Shown: piece by piece, positions 1 to 9,269 of the stretch | How positions within the stretch are numbered: the first letter of the stretch is position 1 | How the letters are laid out: each line of letters begins with the position of its first letter | NCBI RefSeq assembly: GCF_003058085.1 | Contig: NZ_QBUD01000002.1 | Span: 372,001-436,000, forward strand | Length of the DNA stretch: 64,000 nucleotides | Direction of reading: 5' to 3' | DNA from: Yoonia sediminilitoris | GTDB taxonomy: Bacteria; Pseudomonadota; Alphaproteobacteria; Rhodobacterales; Rhodobacteraceae | Made by a program: the position numbers and the translations under genes | Notes under the pieces: generated by a model | Seen by the model: the letters and a program-made list of their open reading frames with translations, nothing else | Databases searched by the model: none | Told to the model about the DNA's origin: nothing

Positions 1-2
1 TC

Positions 3-1343
3 GTAGAACCCGAACTGGCTGAAAGCTGGACAGAATCCGATGACGGGCTGACCCTGACCTTCAAGCTGAAACCGGATGCGACCTTCTGGGACGGCCGCAA
101 AGTGACGGCAGCCGATGTGAAATGGTCCTTCGACCGCGCTGTTTCCGTGGGTGGTTTCCCGACGGTGCAGATGAAAGCCGGTGGGCTGGAGCGTCCGGAG
201 CAATTCATTGCCGAAGATGAAGATACATTCATCATCAAGCTGGATCGTCCATCGAAACTGACGATCCCTGATCTGGCTGTGCCTGTTCCCTATATCATCA
301 ACGCTGAGGAAGCGAAGGCCAACGCCACCGAGGACGACCCATGGGCGATGGAATACCTGCATACGACGCCCGCCGGATCAGGTGCCTTCAAAGTCGCCCG
401 CTGGACCCCGGGTGAACAGCTTGTCTACGAACGCAACGATGCATGGGTGGGCGGCCCACTGCCCGAAGTGCAGCGCGTTGTGATCCGCGAAGTTCCCAGC
501 CCTGCCACCCGCCGTGCCTTGCTGGAACGTGGCGATGTGCAGGTGGCCTTTGACATCCCCGATAAGGACGCCGCAGAACTGGCGGATACATTGGATGTCT
601 TTTCGACCCCGGTCGAAAACTGCATCCACTGCCTGTGCCCGAACTTCGCGTTTGAGCCGTTTCAGGATGCCAATGTGCGCAAAGCCATCGCCTATGCCGT
701 CCCTTACGAGGACATTTTCCAGGCGGCTGCCTTTGGCCGCGGCCTGCCTATGTGGGGCGGCGAGGAGGAGATCACCGACATCGCTTGGCCACGCAAGACC
801 CAGTACTATACGGATCTGGATAAGGCCCGTGAACTGATGGCACAATCCGCCTATCCGGATGGGTTCGAGGTACCCTTGTCGATCAGCCTCGACCTTGCCT
901 CATGGATGGAACCAACTGCGTTGCTGGTGCAGGAAGCCTTGGGCGAAATCGGGATCACGGTCGAGATTGAAAAGATCCCCGGTGCCAACTGGAGGACCGC
1001 TGTACTGGTGGAAAAGCGCCTGCCGTTGCATCTGGAAAACTTCGGTGGCTGGCTGAACACACCGGATTATTATTTCTTCTGGGCCTATCAGGAAGGGCAT
1101 CTGTTCAACTCCTCCAACTACCGCAATGACGAAGTTGAAGAGCTGACAAATGCGACTTTGCATATGCCGATGGACGATCCTGAATATGCACCCAAGATCA
1201 TGCGCATGTTCGAGATTGTGCTGGATGAATTGCCCCGTATTCCGCTGTATCAGCCTGCCCTAAATGTGGCGACCAATGGAGCTGAAGGGTATGAATTCTG
1301 GTTCCATCGCCAGCTTGACTCTCGGGTCCTGAAGGCCGTCTGA
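3..1343 (+). CDS. Peptide-type ABC transporter substrate-binding protein (5' partial)
   Basis: This is the C-terminal part, about 446 residues, of a periplasmic solute-binding protein of family 5 (DppA/OppA/NikA). The reading frame is open from base 3 and the start lies left of the window. The first visible residues, with the motif LTFKLKPDATFWDG followed by TAADVKWSF, are the classic SBP_bac_5 signature found near residues 80-120 of these proteins. It would bind its ligand in the periplasm and deliver it to the two permeases that follow at 1346 and 2377. Only 2 bp separate it from the first permease, so it is the lead gene of the operon. The linked allophanate hydrolase suggests a nitrogen-rich ligand rather than a plain dipeptide, but that is inference. 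Confidence 0.9.
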   Translation, partial: VEPELAESWTESDDGLTLTFKLKPDATFWDGRKVTAADVKWSFDRAVSVGGFPTVQMKAGGLERPEQFIAEDEDTFIIKLDRPSKLTIPDLAVPVPYIINAEEAKANATEDDPWAMEYLHTTPAGSGAFKVARWTPGEQLVYERNDAWVGGPLPEVQRVVIREVPSPATRRALLERGDVQVAFDIPDKDAAELADTLDVFSTPVENCIHCLCPNFAFEPFQDANVRKAIAYAVPYEDIFQAAAFGRGLPMWGGEEEITDIAWPRKTQYYTDLDKARELMAQSAYPDGFEVPLSISLDLASWMEPTALLVQEALGEIGITVEIEKIPGANWRTAVLVEKRLPLHLENFGGWLNTPDYYFFWAYQEGHLFNSSNYRNDEVEELTNATLHMPMDDPEYAPKIMRMFEIVLDELPRIPLYQPALNVATNGAEGYEFWFHRQLDSRVLKAV

Positions 1344-1345
1344 AC

Positions 1346-2380
1346 ATGGCCAAAACCTTCCCCCGGCTGCGCGCAATTGGCTGGCGTGTGGCACAGGCCG
1401 TACCTGTAGTGGTCGGTGTCGTGGTGATCAGCTTTCTGTTGACACGCGCGCTGCCGGGGGATCCTGCCGTCTATTTTGCGGGGGTCGCAGCGGATGAAGC
1501 CTCAATCGCGGAAACCCGTATGGCGATGGGGCTGGATAAGCCGTTGCCGATGCAGTTCTTCCACTATGTAGGCGACCTGCTGCAAGGTGATCTGGGCCAG
1601 TCCCTCACGAGCGGACGGCCCGTCTCCACTGATTTGGCCAATCGGTTGCCGGCGTCACTGGAACTGACGCTCACTGCATTGATCCTGGCCATTGTGATCG
1701 CGGTCCCCCTTGGCGTGCTGGCAGCAACGCGTCCGGGCACCTGGGTCGATCACCTATGCCGTATCGTTGTGACAGCGGGTGTATCCTTGCCAACGTTCTT
1801 TACCGGCATCTTGTTAATTTACATCTTCTATTACCTTCTGGGCTGGGCGCCATCGCCCTTGGGGCGGCTGGACTTCATCTATCTTTCCCCTGATCACGTC
1901 ACAGGTTTTTACCTGATCGACGCAGCCTTGATGGGCGATTGGGAAACCTGGTGGGGGGCGGCGAAACAGTTGATTCTCCCCGCGACGACCTTGGCCCTGT
2001 TCACCCTTGCACCCATCGCACGGATGACGCGTGCCGCGATGCTGACCGCCCTGTCATCGGATTTCATCCGCACGGCAAAAGCGGCAGGCCTGTCCAATCG
2101 CGCCGTGCTGTATCGTTATGCATTTCGAAATGCTCTGCTGCCCGTCGTCACGACGCTGGGCATGGTGTTTTCCTTTGCGCTTGGGGCCAATGTTCTGGTG
2201 GAAAAAGTCTTTGCGTGGCCCGGGATCGGTTCATACGCGGTCGAGGCGCTGGTGGTCTCGGATTACGCAGCCGTGCAGGGGTTCGTATTGGCTATGGCGC
2301 TGTTGTTCGTCGCGCTCAATCTGATGATCGATCTGCTTTACACGGCCATCGACCCACGCATCGGGTTTGAAGCGAAATGA
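1346..2380 (+). CDS. ABC transporter permease, DppB-like
   Basis: A 344-residue inner-membrane protein of the BPD_transp_1 family, DppB/OppB type. It has an N-terminal membrane helix (about residues 14-34), then the periplasmic segment with ETRMAMGLDKPLP typical of DppB, then five further hydrophobic stretches. The EAA loop that contacts the ATPase is visible as AAGLSNRAVLYRYAFRNA around residue 243. It forms the translocation channel with the DppC-like protein, whose ATG lies inside this gene's last codons (ATGA overlap), indicating translational coupling. Length and order match the family. Substrate is not determined by the sequence. Confidence 0.93.
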   Translation: MAKTFPRLRAIGWRVAQAVPVVVGVVVISFLLTRALPGDPAVYFAGVAADEASIAETRMAMGLDKPLPMQFFHYVGDLLQGDLGQSLTSGRPVSTDLANRLPASLELTLTALILAIVIAVPLGVLAATRPGTWVDHLCRIVVTAGVSLPTFFTGILLIYIFYYLLGWAPSPLGRLDFIYLSPDHVTGFYLIDAALMGDWETWWGAAKQLILPATTLALFTLAPIARMTRAAMLTALSSDFIRTAKAAGLSNRAVLYRYAFRNALLPVVTTLGMVFSFALGANVLVEKVFAWPGIGSYAVEALVVSDYAAVQGFVLAMALLFVALNLMIDLLYTAIDPRIGFEAK

Positions 2381-3255
2381 CTGATACAACGCCCACCGAC
2401 CTGCCGCGCCAAAAGGGCCAAATGGGCCATATCATCTATGTGCTGCGGGCCAACCCGGTGACGCTGATCGCGTTCGGGATGTTCGCATTCCTTATCCTTT
2501 CGGCGGTCTTTGGACCCGCGCTGGTGCCTTATGATCCGCTGGCAACCAATGCAAGCAACGCCTTGCAACCGCCATCATGGGCGCATTGGTTCGGCACTGA
2601 CCAGATCGGACGCGATGTGTTCAGCCGGGTGATCGTGGCAACACGGCTGGACCTGACAATTTCGGTGGCGGCCGTCACAATTTCCTTTGTTGTTGGTTCG
2701 GTCTTGGGCTGCATCGCAGGCTATTGGGGCGGATGGCTGGATATCATCCTGAACCGATGCCTGGACACAATCATGGCCTTTCCCCTGTTTGTACTGGCGA
2801 TGGGAATCGTGGCGGCCCTTGGCAATACGGTCGAAAATATCATCTACGCCACCGCCATCATCAACATGCCCTTCTATGCCCGGCTGGTCCGGGCAGAGGT
2901 CAACATCCGCCGCGATGCAGGCTTTGTCCGCGCGGCCAAACTGGCAGGCAGCTCCGACGTCCGGGTGTTGGCCACGCAAATTTTCCCCAACGCGCTACCG
3001 CCCATGATGGTGCAAGTCTCGTTGAACCTCGGTTGGGCGATCCTGAACGCAGCGGGGCTGTCCTTCATCGGGCTTGGTGTCAGCCCACCCACCGCCGAAT
3101 GGGGGATCATGGTCGCGGAAGGTGCAAATTTCATCGTCTCGGGTGAATGGTGGCTGGCCCTGTTTCCCGGCTTATGGCTGATGTTTGCTGTCTTCACCTT
3201 CAACCTTCTGGGCGACGGGCTGCGTGACATCGTTGACCCGCGTAAGAGGACCTGA
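2377..3255 (+). CDS. ABC transporter permease, DppC-like
   Basis: A 292-residue inner-membrane permease of the DppC/OppC type. The N-terminal OppC_N helix (about residues 28-50) is followed by PYDPLATNASNALQPPSWAH and GTDQIGRDVFSRVI, the diagnostic DppC segment. The EAA loop, KLAGSSDVRVLATQIFPNA, is near residue 190. It overlaps the preceding permease by 4 bp and is followed after 3 bp by the ATPase gene, so the importer genes form one transcription unit. Confidence 0.93.
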   Translation: MTDTTPTDLPRQKGQMGHIIYVLRANPVTLIAFGMFAFLILSAVFGPALVPYDPLATNASNALQPPSWAHWFGTDQIGRDVFSRVIVATRLDLTISVAAVTISFVVGSVLGCIAGYWGGWLDIILNRCLDTIMAFPLFVLAMGIVAALGNTVENIIYATAIINMPFYARLVRAEVNIRRDAGFVRAAKLAGSSDVRVLATQIFPNALPPMMVQVSLNLGWAILNAAGLSFIGLGVSPPTAEWGIMVAEGANFIVSGEWWLALFPGLWLMFAVFTFNLLGDGLRDIVDPRKRT

Positions 3256-3258
3256 GTG

Positions 3259-4953
3259 ATGCTTACCGTCAAAGACCTCAGCGTCATGTTTCAGACCCGG
3301 CGCGGCGCAGTTGACGCGGTGCGTGGCATCAGCTTCGAGGTGTCCAAGGGTGAAATCCTTGGTATTGTGGGCGAAAGCGGGTCGGGAAAATCCGTCACAT
3401 CCTACGCCTTGATGCGAATCCTCGATATAGGCGGAACGATCAAAGCGGGCGAGGCTACATATTCTGGCGTCGACCTGCGCCGTGCGGCAGAACGGGACAT
3501 GCGCGACATTCGCGGGCGCGAGATTTCGATGATCTTTCAAAATCCCCGCGCCGCACTCAACCCGATCCGCAAGGTTGGCCATCAAATCGAGGATGTGTTG
3601 CGCCAACATGCCCAAGCCACCCGCTACGACGCCCGCCGAAAGGCCATCGCAGCGATGGAGGCGGTCAAGATCAACGATGCTGCGAACCGCTATGATGCCT
3701 ATCCGTTCGAATTGTCAGGCGGCATGTGTCAGCGCATCGTGTGCGCCATTGCTCTGGCCTGCAACCCGCGCCTGCTGATCGCAGATGAACCCACGACGGG
3801 TCTTGATATCACGACGCAAAAAGCGGTTATGGATCTGGTCCGTGACCTGATCCGTGAACGCAATATGAGCAGCATCTTAATCACTCATGATCTGGGACTT
3901 GCCGCGCAATATTGTGACCGGTTGCTGGTGATGAAAGACGGGCGAATTGTTGAACAAGGCGACCCGACACAGATATTCAGCCAACCGCAGCACTCTTATA
4001 GCCGTAAACTGGTCGACGCGACGCCGCGCACAGGGGCGTCGGTGCGCGATCTTCTGCCGAAAGATATGCGCGCCGCGGCACCTGTGTTGAATCCATCAAG
4101 CGCGCCTATCCTGGAGGTCCGCAATCTGGTCAAGACATATGCTGGCAAATCGGGTCCGGTCCAAGCGGTCAAAGGTATTTCTTTCAAGATCAATCGCGGA
4201 CAGTGCGTCGGATTGGTTGGCGAAAGCGGATGTGGGAAATCCACCACGTCCGAGATGCTGGTACGCTTGATGGATGCCACCGCAGGCCAGATCGTATTTG
4301 ATGGGGGCGACATCGCCAAAATCCCTGCCCGTGCCTTTGCAAAGGACCCACGCCGCGCAGATATCCAGATGGTGTTTCAGGATGCCACCGACAGTTTGAA
4401 CCCCCGGTATACCGCGCGCCAGACGATCGCTGAGCCTTTGCGCCGTCTGGGCAAGATGCGCGGGCGCGCGCGGTCGGCACGAATAGAAGAACTGGCAGGA
4501 TTGGTAGGCTTGCCGCTTTCGTTACTTGACCGGTTTCCGCATCAATTGTCCGGCGGCCAAAAAGCCCGTGTGGGGATTGCGCGCGCCGTGGCGCTTGAGC
4601 CAAAGTTCCTCATTCTTGATGAACCAACTGCCGCGCTTGATGTTTCTATCCAGGCGCTGGTGTTGAACCTGCTGGTGGATTTACGCGCCAAGCTGGGCCT
4701 GAGTTATCTTTTTGTCAGCCACGACCTACACGTTGTGCGGCTGCTTTGCGATCATGTGATCGTCATGAAAGATGGGCAAATCGTCGAACAAGGCCCAGCC
4801 CAGCAGATCATGGTCAACCCGCAAGATGACTACACCAAATCACTGATCGCAGCGGCCCCGAAGCCGCCTGAACGCGCGATAGAAATACCAAGACCTGAAC
4901 TGGAGAAGACTCATGTTGAGCAAACTGCCATTCACGATAAACGCGCTTCATGA
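3259..4953 (+). CDS. Fused DppD-DppF-like ABC ATPase
   Basis: A 564-residue protein carrying two complete ABC ATPase domains in tandem, equivalent to DppD and DppF joined. Domain 1 has Walker A GESGSGKS (about residue 36), signature LSGGMCQR and Walker [13 protein letters not shown]. Domain 2 starts near residue 285, with Walker A GESGCGKST, signature LSGGQKAR and Walker B LILDEPTAALD. The oligopeptide-transporter C-terminal linker after domain 1 is short. The ATG at 3259 is preferred over the adjacent GTG at 3256 because AGAGGA lies 8 bp upstream of it. The 3' end overlaps the start of the allophanate hydrolase gene by 41 bp. Such two-domain ATPases are common in alphaproteobacterial peptide/glutathione-type importers. 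Confidence 0.93.
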   Translation: MLTVKDLSVMFQTRRGAVDAVRGISFEVSKGEILGIVGESGSGKSVTSYALMRILDIGGTIKAGEATYSGVDLRRAAERDMRDIRGREISMIFQNPRAALNPIRKVGHQIEDVLRQHAQATRYDARRKAIAAMEAVKINDAANRYDAYPFELSGGMCQRIVCAIALACNPRLLIADEPTTGLDITTQKAVMDLVRDLIRERNMSSILITHDLGLAAQYCDRLLVMKDGRIVEQGDPTQIFSQPQHSYSRKLVDATPRTGASVRDLLPKDMRAAAPVLNPSSAPILEVRNLVKTYAGKSGPVQAVKGISFKINRGQCVGLVGESGCGKSTTSEMLVRLMDATAGQIVFDGGDIAKIPARAFAKDPRRADIQMVFQDATDSLNPRYTARQTIAEPLRRLGKMRGRARSARIEELAGLVGLPLSLLDRFPHQLSGGQKARVGIARAVALEPKFLILDEPTAALDVSIQALVLNLLVDLRAKLGLSYLFVSHDLHVVRLLCDHVIVMKDGQIVEQGPAQQIMVNPQDDYTKSLIAAAPKPPERAIEIPRPELEKTHVEQTAIHDKRAS

Positions 4954-6715
4954 TGCCTATGCAGCAGGCGCCAGCCCTGTTGATGTGATTGACGAAATCT
5001 TTGCCCGGCTTGAAGCGGTGAATGATCCCGGAATTTTCATCCACCTTTGCGCGCGCGAAAGCCTGCGTGCCGAAGCTGCTGTTTTGGGAAAATACGACCC
5101 GGACAAGCCGCTCTGGGGTATTCCTTACGCGGTCAAGGACAACATTGATGTGTCCGGGATTGAAACGACTGCTGCTTGTCCGGCCTATGCCTATATGCCG
5201 GACGAAGACGCGTTTCTGATCGCCAAACTGCGCGCAGCAGGTGCCCTGATGATTGGCAAGACCAATCTTGATCAGTTTGCCACCGGCCTTGTGGGCGTGC
5301 GCACCCCCTACGGCGCGCCCTTGAACGCCATCGACCCTGAAATCGTGCCCGGTGGATCGTCGGGTGGATCAGGCGTGGTTGTTGGCCATGGCATTGTCAG
5401 CTTTGCACTGGGGACAGATACCGCCGGTTCGGGCCGTGTACCGGCTGCACTGAACAACATCGTTGGATTGAAACCCACTTTGGGCGCATTATCAGCAAGC
5501 GGGGTCGTGCCCGCATGCCGGACGACCGAAACTGTTTCGATCTTTGCGCTGACAGTAGACGATGCCTATGCTGCCTTCGCTATTGCACGGGGCTTTGATG
5601 CGGCAGATGCATATTCCAAGCCCATGACGCATGAACCTCTGTCAGCGCCTCAAATGCCACTGCGCGTGGGCATCCCTGATCCGGCCTCGATCAAGTTCTT
5701 TGGCGATACTGTGCAAAAGGCAACATTTGAACGCGATATCGCGGATTTGGCCGCGCGCGGCGCGATCATCGAGCCGATTGATTTTGAACCACTTTATGCA
5801 ATTGCAGAGATGCTTTACCAAGGCGCATGGGTGGCGGAACGTTATACCGTCATCGCGGACCTTTTGGCAAAAGACCCTGAAGCCATCCACCCGGTCACCC
5901 GCAAAATCATCACCCATGCTGAAAGCATGTCTGCGGCGGATGCGTTCAACGGGTTTTACCGACTGGCCGAACTGAAACGCGCCGCTGAACCCATGCTTGC
6001 ACGGCTTGATCTGCTTTGCGTGCCAACCATACCGACTTTCTACACCGTAGCTGATCTGGATGCAGACCCGGTTACGCCTAATTCTAACAACGGGACTTAC
6101 ACGAACTTCGTTAACCTGCTTGATATGTGCGGGGTTGCGGTGCCCACAGCGCCCCGCAGTGATGGGCGACCGGGGAGCGTTACCTTGTTGGCAGGCGCGG
6201 GCAAAGACGCATTGGTTGCCGCTGTTGCCCGTGACTTTGAAAAAGACTGCCCACGTATGATGGGGGCGACCCGGCATCCGGCCCCCAGCCCTACACCGTT
6301 GCCGCTGGCTGTTCCGGACACGATTGAACTGGCGGTTTGTGGTGCGCATATGTCGGATCTGCCGCTGAATTGGCAGCTTACGGATCTTGGCGGTGTATTT
6401 GTGCGCAAGGCAAGAACGACGAGCGACTATAAATTCTATGCCCTTGCCGGTGGTCCGCCAGCGCGACCGGGTCTGGTGAAAACAGGCGACGCCGGGGCGG
6501 CCATCGCACTTGAAATCTGGTCCTTGCCCAAAACCGCATTTGGGACGTTCATGGCGGGTATTCCGGCCCCATTGGGGATCGGCACCGTTTCGCTATCTGA
6601 TGGATCAAGCGTGAAAGGGTTTCTGTGCGAGGCAAGCGGGCTGGATGGTGCCACTGACATCACGGCTTTGGGAGACTGGCGCAGCTTTTTGGCGCAGGAC
6701 GCCGTGCCCGCATGA
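4913..6715 (+). CDS. atzF: Allophanate hydrolase
   Basis: A 600-residue amidase-signature enzyme predicted to hydrolyse allophanate to ammonia and carbon dioxide in the cytoplasm. The Ser-cisSer-Lys triad is visible as Lys75 in YAVKDNID, Ser149/150 in PGGSSGGSG and Ser173 in TDTAGSGRVPA. The region after about residue 465 is the separate C-terminal domain specific to allophanate hydrolases, with FGTFMAGIPAPLGIGT and VKGFLCEA, which ordinary amidases lack. The length fits AtzF/DUR1-type proteins. The ATG follows GGAGA and lies inside the 3' end of the ATPase gene, so it belongs to the transporter operon. No urea carboxylase or biuret hydrolase gene is visible, so the source of allophanate is unknown. 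Confidence 0.88.
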   Translation: MLSKLPFTINALHDAYAAGASPVDVIDEIFARLEAVNDPGIFIHLCARESLRAEAAVLGKYDPDKPLWGIPYAVKDNIDVSGIETTAACPAYAYMPDEDAFLIAKLRAAGALMIGKTNLDQFATGLVGVRTPYGAPLNAIDPEIVPGGSSGGSGVVVGHGIVSFALGTDTAGSGRVPAALNNIVGLKPTLGALSASGVVPACRTTETVSIFALTVDDAYAAFAIARGFDAADAYSKPMTHEPLSAPQMPLRVGIPDPASIKFFGDTVQKATFERDIADLAARGAIIEPIDFEPLYAIAEMLYQGAWVAERYTVIADLLAKDPEAIHPVTRKIITHAESMSAADAFNGFYRLAELKRAAEPMLARLDLLCVPTIPTFYTVADLDADPVTPNSNNGTYTNFVNLLDMCGVAVPTAPRSDGRPGSVTLLAGAGKDALVAAVARDFEKDCPRMMGATRHPAPSPTPLPLAVPDTIELAVCGAHMSDLPLNWQLTDLGGVFVRKARTTSDYKFYALAGGPPARPGLVKTGDAGAAIALEIWSLPKTAFGTFMAGIPAPLGIGTVSLSDGSSVKGFLCEASGLDGATDITALGDWRSFLAQDAVPA

Positions 6716-7185
6716 CATCGCAGGTCGAACAAAGGCTTGCGGCGCTGGGTTTGGCGCTGCCGCCCGACTGGACACCGCGCGGGCAATTTCTGCCGTTTCG
6801 CAAGGACGGGAACACTGTCTATCTGTCGGGCCAGATATGCGAATGGGCAGGCGCCGTCACACATGCAGGCCCGGTTGCCGATACGCCTGAAGGCATCCAA
6901 TCGGGGCGCGAGGCCGCGCAAATATGTGCTTTGAACTTGCTTTATCGTCTGCGTGAAGCCTGCCATGGCGATCTGGACCGTGTCGATGTGGTTCTGCGGC
7001 TTGGTGGGTTCGTGAATTGCCAATCTGGCTTTGGTGCAAGCCCGGCTGTGATCAATGGGGCCACAGAGCTCTTCATCGCCCTTTTCGGCGCAAGCGGCTG
7101 GCACGCCCGCACCGCCGTTGGTGTACCCGGGCTGCCTGGCAATGCCTCGGTCGAGGTGGATGCCATTGTGCGACTTAAAGATTAG
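6712..7185 (+). CDS. Rid-family (YjgF/YER057c/UK114) protein
   Basis: A 157-residue protein of the Rid superfamily, larger-type subgroup, with the central motif GNTVYLSGQICEWAG, the segment GASPAVINGATELFIALFG and the C-terminal TAVGVPGLPGNASVEVDAIV. Archetypal RidA hydrolyses reactive enamine/imine intermediates. In this subgroup the Arg lies in the HARTAVGVPGLP segment, the usual site of the catalytic Arg, but activity is not established for this branch. Its ATG overlaps the allophanate hydrolase stop by 4 bp, so it is the last gene of the operon. Its 3' end overlaps the convergent amidase gene by 11 bp, leaving no room for a conventional terminator. Confidence 0.88.
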   Translation: MTSQVEQRLAALGLALPPDWTPRGQFLPFRKDGNTVYLSGQICEWAGAVTHAGPVADTPEGIQSGREAAQICALNLLYRLREACHGDLDRVDVVLRLGGFVNCQSGFGASPAVINGATELFIALFGASGWHARTAVGVPGLPGNASVEVDAIVRLKD

Positions 7186-8356
7186 GGGCAGATATTGGCG
7201 GTGCGTGCGGTTCCAGCGTTGCCGCCACCTCCAGCAGCCACCTATCCTGCCCTGGACGGGCGGCCAGCATCACCGATGCAGGTCTTTGCAGCTGATCCAT
7301 CCCCCATGGCAGGCAAACAAGCGGTCCCCCAAAGACGGTCCAGGGGGTCAGCCAATCCTGGTATCCGGTGGTATCACCGATCAAAGGGGCACCTTCCGGC
7401 ACTGGCAGGGTCAACATGATGTTGTGGTCGGACATCCGATCCCAAAACGCCTGTCTTTCGGTCTTCAGAAGGTTCCGGGCGTCGGAAAAATCTGAGGGGG
7501 TGATATCCCGCCCAAATTCCAATCCCGCTTTGAATTTGGGCCGCAATAGCGGGGCCCGACTATCAGACAACATGGCACCATGCGCGGCAAATGCCTCTGC
7601 ACACATGACCTGACGGTGCGCTGTCACGATGCTGGCTACAGGTGCAATAAGCGGACGTCGGTCCACCTGCGCGCCGATGTACGACAACGCATTTGCCGCC
7701 TGTGCCAAAGCCCCGCGCCATTTTTCCCCGACCGGAACATCGGTTTCCCACAGACCACTGATTGCCTTGATCTGCATCTGGTCTGACGGCGGGTGATCGG
7801 GGACTATCAGATCAAAAGCCCTGCGCACTGTGGTGATATCCCGACCGATGATCCCAAGCGTATCAAAACTGGGCGCAAGCGGCGTCATGCCCGCCGTCGG
7901 CACAAGCCCGTAAGTTGGCTTGAAGCCCACAACACCACAATAGGCGGCTGGTCTGCATAATGACCCTGCCGTTTGCGTAGCAAGTGCAATATCTACAACG
8001 CCTGCGGCAACAGCAGCGCCTGACCCGCTGCTGGATCCACCCGGTGACCGGCGCAGGTCATGTGGGTTGCGGCATGGTGTAGGGTCGGTAAATGCGAATT
8101 CGGTCGTGGTGGTCTTGCCAACAATGGTTGCCCCATGCGCGCGCAGGCGCGCCACGACAGGCGCATCAGTCAGTGCAGGAGGCACATCAGCACATGCATC
8201 GCTGCCGTTGCGGGTCGGCAACCCTTCGGCGTCGATGATATCCTTCACGCCAACGCGTATGCCAGCCAGCAGCCCGGTCCCGCCGTTTGTATTAGACAAA
8301 GTTACAAAGGCATGAATGTGTTTGTCCCATATTTGCAGGTTGGTTTGGTTGTTCAT
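7175..8356 (-). CDS. Amidase (amidase-signature family)
   Basis: A 393-residue amidase with the signature triad: Lys38 in VGVKDIID, cis-Ser in SPGGSSSGSG (residues 108-110) and nucleophile Ser132 in TQTAGSLCRPA. It is shorter than typical nitrile-pathway amidases (about 460-520 residues) and resembles AtzE/GatA-like short forms. It should convert an amide to a carboxylate plus ammonia. The start overlaps the stop of the metallo-hydratase alpha-type gene by 4 bp (ATGA), so it is translationally coupled as the fourth gene of that operon. This coupling favours a nitrile to amide to acid sequence, but the amide substrate cannot be read from the sequence. Confidence 0.88.
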   Translation of the reverse strand: MNNQTNLQIWDKHIHAFVTLSNTNGGTGLLAGIRVGVKDIIDAEGLPTRNGSDACADVPPALTDAPVVARLRAHGATIVGKTTTTEFAFTDPTPCRNPHDLRRSPGGSSSGSGAAVAAGVVDIALATQTAGSLCRPAAYCGVVGFKPTYGLVPTAGMTPLAPSFDTLGIIGRDITTVRRAFDLIVPDHPPSDQMQIKAISGLWETDVPVGEKWRGALAQAANALSYIGAQVDRRPLIAPVASIVTAHRQVMCAEAFAAHGAMLSDSRAPLLRPKFKAGLEFGRDITPSDFSDARNLLKTERQAFWDRMSDHNIMLTLPVPEGAPLIGDTTGYQDWLTPWTVFGGPLVCLPWGMDQLQRPASVMLAARPGQDRWLLEVAATLEPHAPPISAPNL

Positions 8357-8979
8357 GCGACCTCTCGTGCGACCCCGATCAAATGGTCGCGCGAGATCGA
8401 AGCCTCGAGCTCTTGGACCGACCGCCGCGCGACATCGGCTGGTGGCTGGGGTAAAACGAGGTATCGCATGTCTGCATTGCTATCATGCACATCCAACTGC
8501 ACATCGTGCGGCAAACTCAGCCCGAATTCAGCAAGCACCCGGCGCGGTTCCCGCACGGACCGGGCACGATATGCTTTTGAAATATACCATGATGGTGGCT
8601 GACCAAGGATAGAGCGAGGATAGCAAGAACATAAGGTGCAGGTGATCAGATTATGCAACTGGTCGGTATTCTCGACAACGATGATCCGGGCCTCTGTGAC
8701 GGGGATATCCAGCTCCTGAACGGCTGCACGCCCATCTTTCAGCAAGCGGCGCTTATAGGCGGGGTCCGTCCAGGCCCTGGCCACAACCTGTGCCCCAAGG
8801 TGGATGCCAGGGCTTTCCAGCTTTGCGATTGCGCCCGTCACTTCCGTCGCCGTCAGCAATCCCTTGCTGATCAAGACCTCTTGCAAGGCATCGACGATAA
8901 TCTGGGCCTCTATATTACCTGCATCATCCTCAATCACGAGCGCTTCGTGTTCTTCGTGATGGTGATCATGGGGCATCAT
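8353..8979 (-). CDS. Nitrile hydratase alpha / thiocyanate hydrolase gamma-type subunit
   Basis: A 208-residue metal-binding catalytic subunit. The claw motif CTLCSC (Cys114, Cys117, Ser118, Cys119) is the cobalt-type form with Thr at the second position; the two later cysteines are oxidised in known enzymes. The next residues are Tyr-Pro-Arg, whereas nitrile hydratases normally have Tyr-Pro-Trp there. From memory, thiocyanate hydrolase gamma carries Arg at this point (Arg136) as part of its substrate pocket. The rest (GQPPSWYISKAYRARSVREP and AEFGLSLPHDV) is standard for the family. The N-terminus has a His-rich patch (HDHHHEEHE). The ATG at 8979 shares ATGA with the upstream stop and follows GGAG; a start at 9006 is less likely. 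Confidence 0.88.
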   Translation of the reverse strand: MMPHDHHHEEHEALVIEDDAGNIEAQIIVDALQEVLISKGLLTATEVTGAIAKLESPGIHLGAQVVARAWTDPAYKRRLLKDGRAAVQELDIPVTEARIIVVENTDQLHNLITCTLCSCYPRSILGQPPSWYISKAYRARSVREPRRVLAEFGLSLPHDVQLDVHDSNADMRYLVLPQPPADVARRSVQELEASISRDHLIGVAREVA

Positions 8980-9269
8980 AAGTCTCCTGCTGCCGGTGCG
9001 AGCCAATGGTCGTAGATTTCAATGATCAATCGATCTTGGGCGGGGTGGTCTTCGTCAGGCCAAAGCCGGGTCTGGGCGAAGGCAACGCGGTACAGATCGA
9101 TCGCTCTGGAACCCGTGTTTCCGACTGCAAGGTCTTCCGGGTTCAAATAGGTGCCGCAATACCCCACAATTTCACCGGTCTGGTGCCGGATATAATGCGG
9201 TATGCGGACATGGCCCCGTTTACCAAGCGCCAGAACAGTCACGATATCGCCTGCCGAAAAACGTGTCAT
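8976..9269 (-). CDS. Nitrile hydratase beta C-terminal-type subunit (SH3-like)
   Basis: A 97-residue protein equivalent only to the C-terminal SH3-like half of nitrile hydratase beta. It begins with RFSAGDIVTVL and continues with GHVRIPHYIRHQTGEIVGYCG, the family hallmark in which the Arg residues contact the oxidised cysteine claw. It ends with the LYRVAFAQTRLWPDE and EIYDHWLAPA segments. In ordinary nitrile hydratases this half is fused to an N-terminal half. Here that half is a separate gene directly upstream (4 bp overlap), the arrangement of thiocyanate hydrolase (scnB-scnA-scnC) and of toyocamycin-type three-subunit hydratases. Confidence 0.88.
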   Translation of the reverse strand: MTRFSAGDIVTVLALGKRGHVRIPHYIRHQTGEIVGYCGTYLNPEDLAVGNTGSRAIDLYRVAFAQTRLWPDEDHPAQDRLIIEIYDHWLAPAAGDL

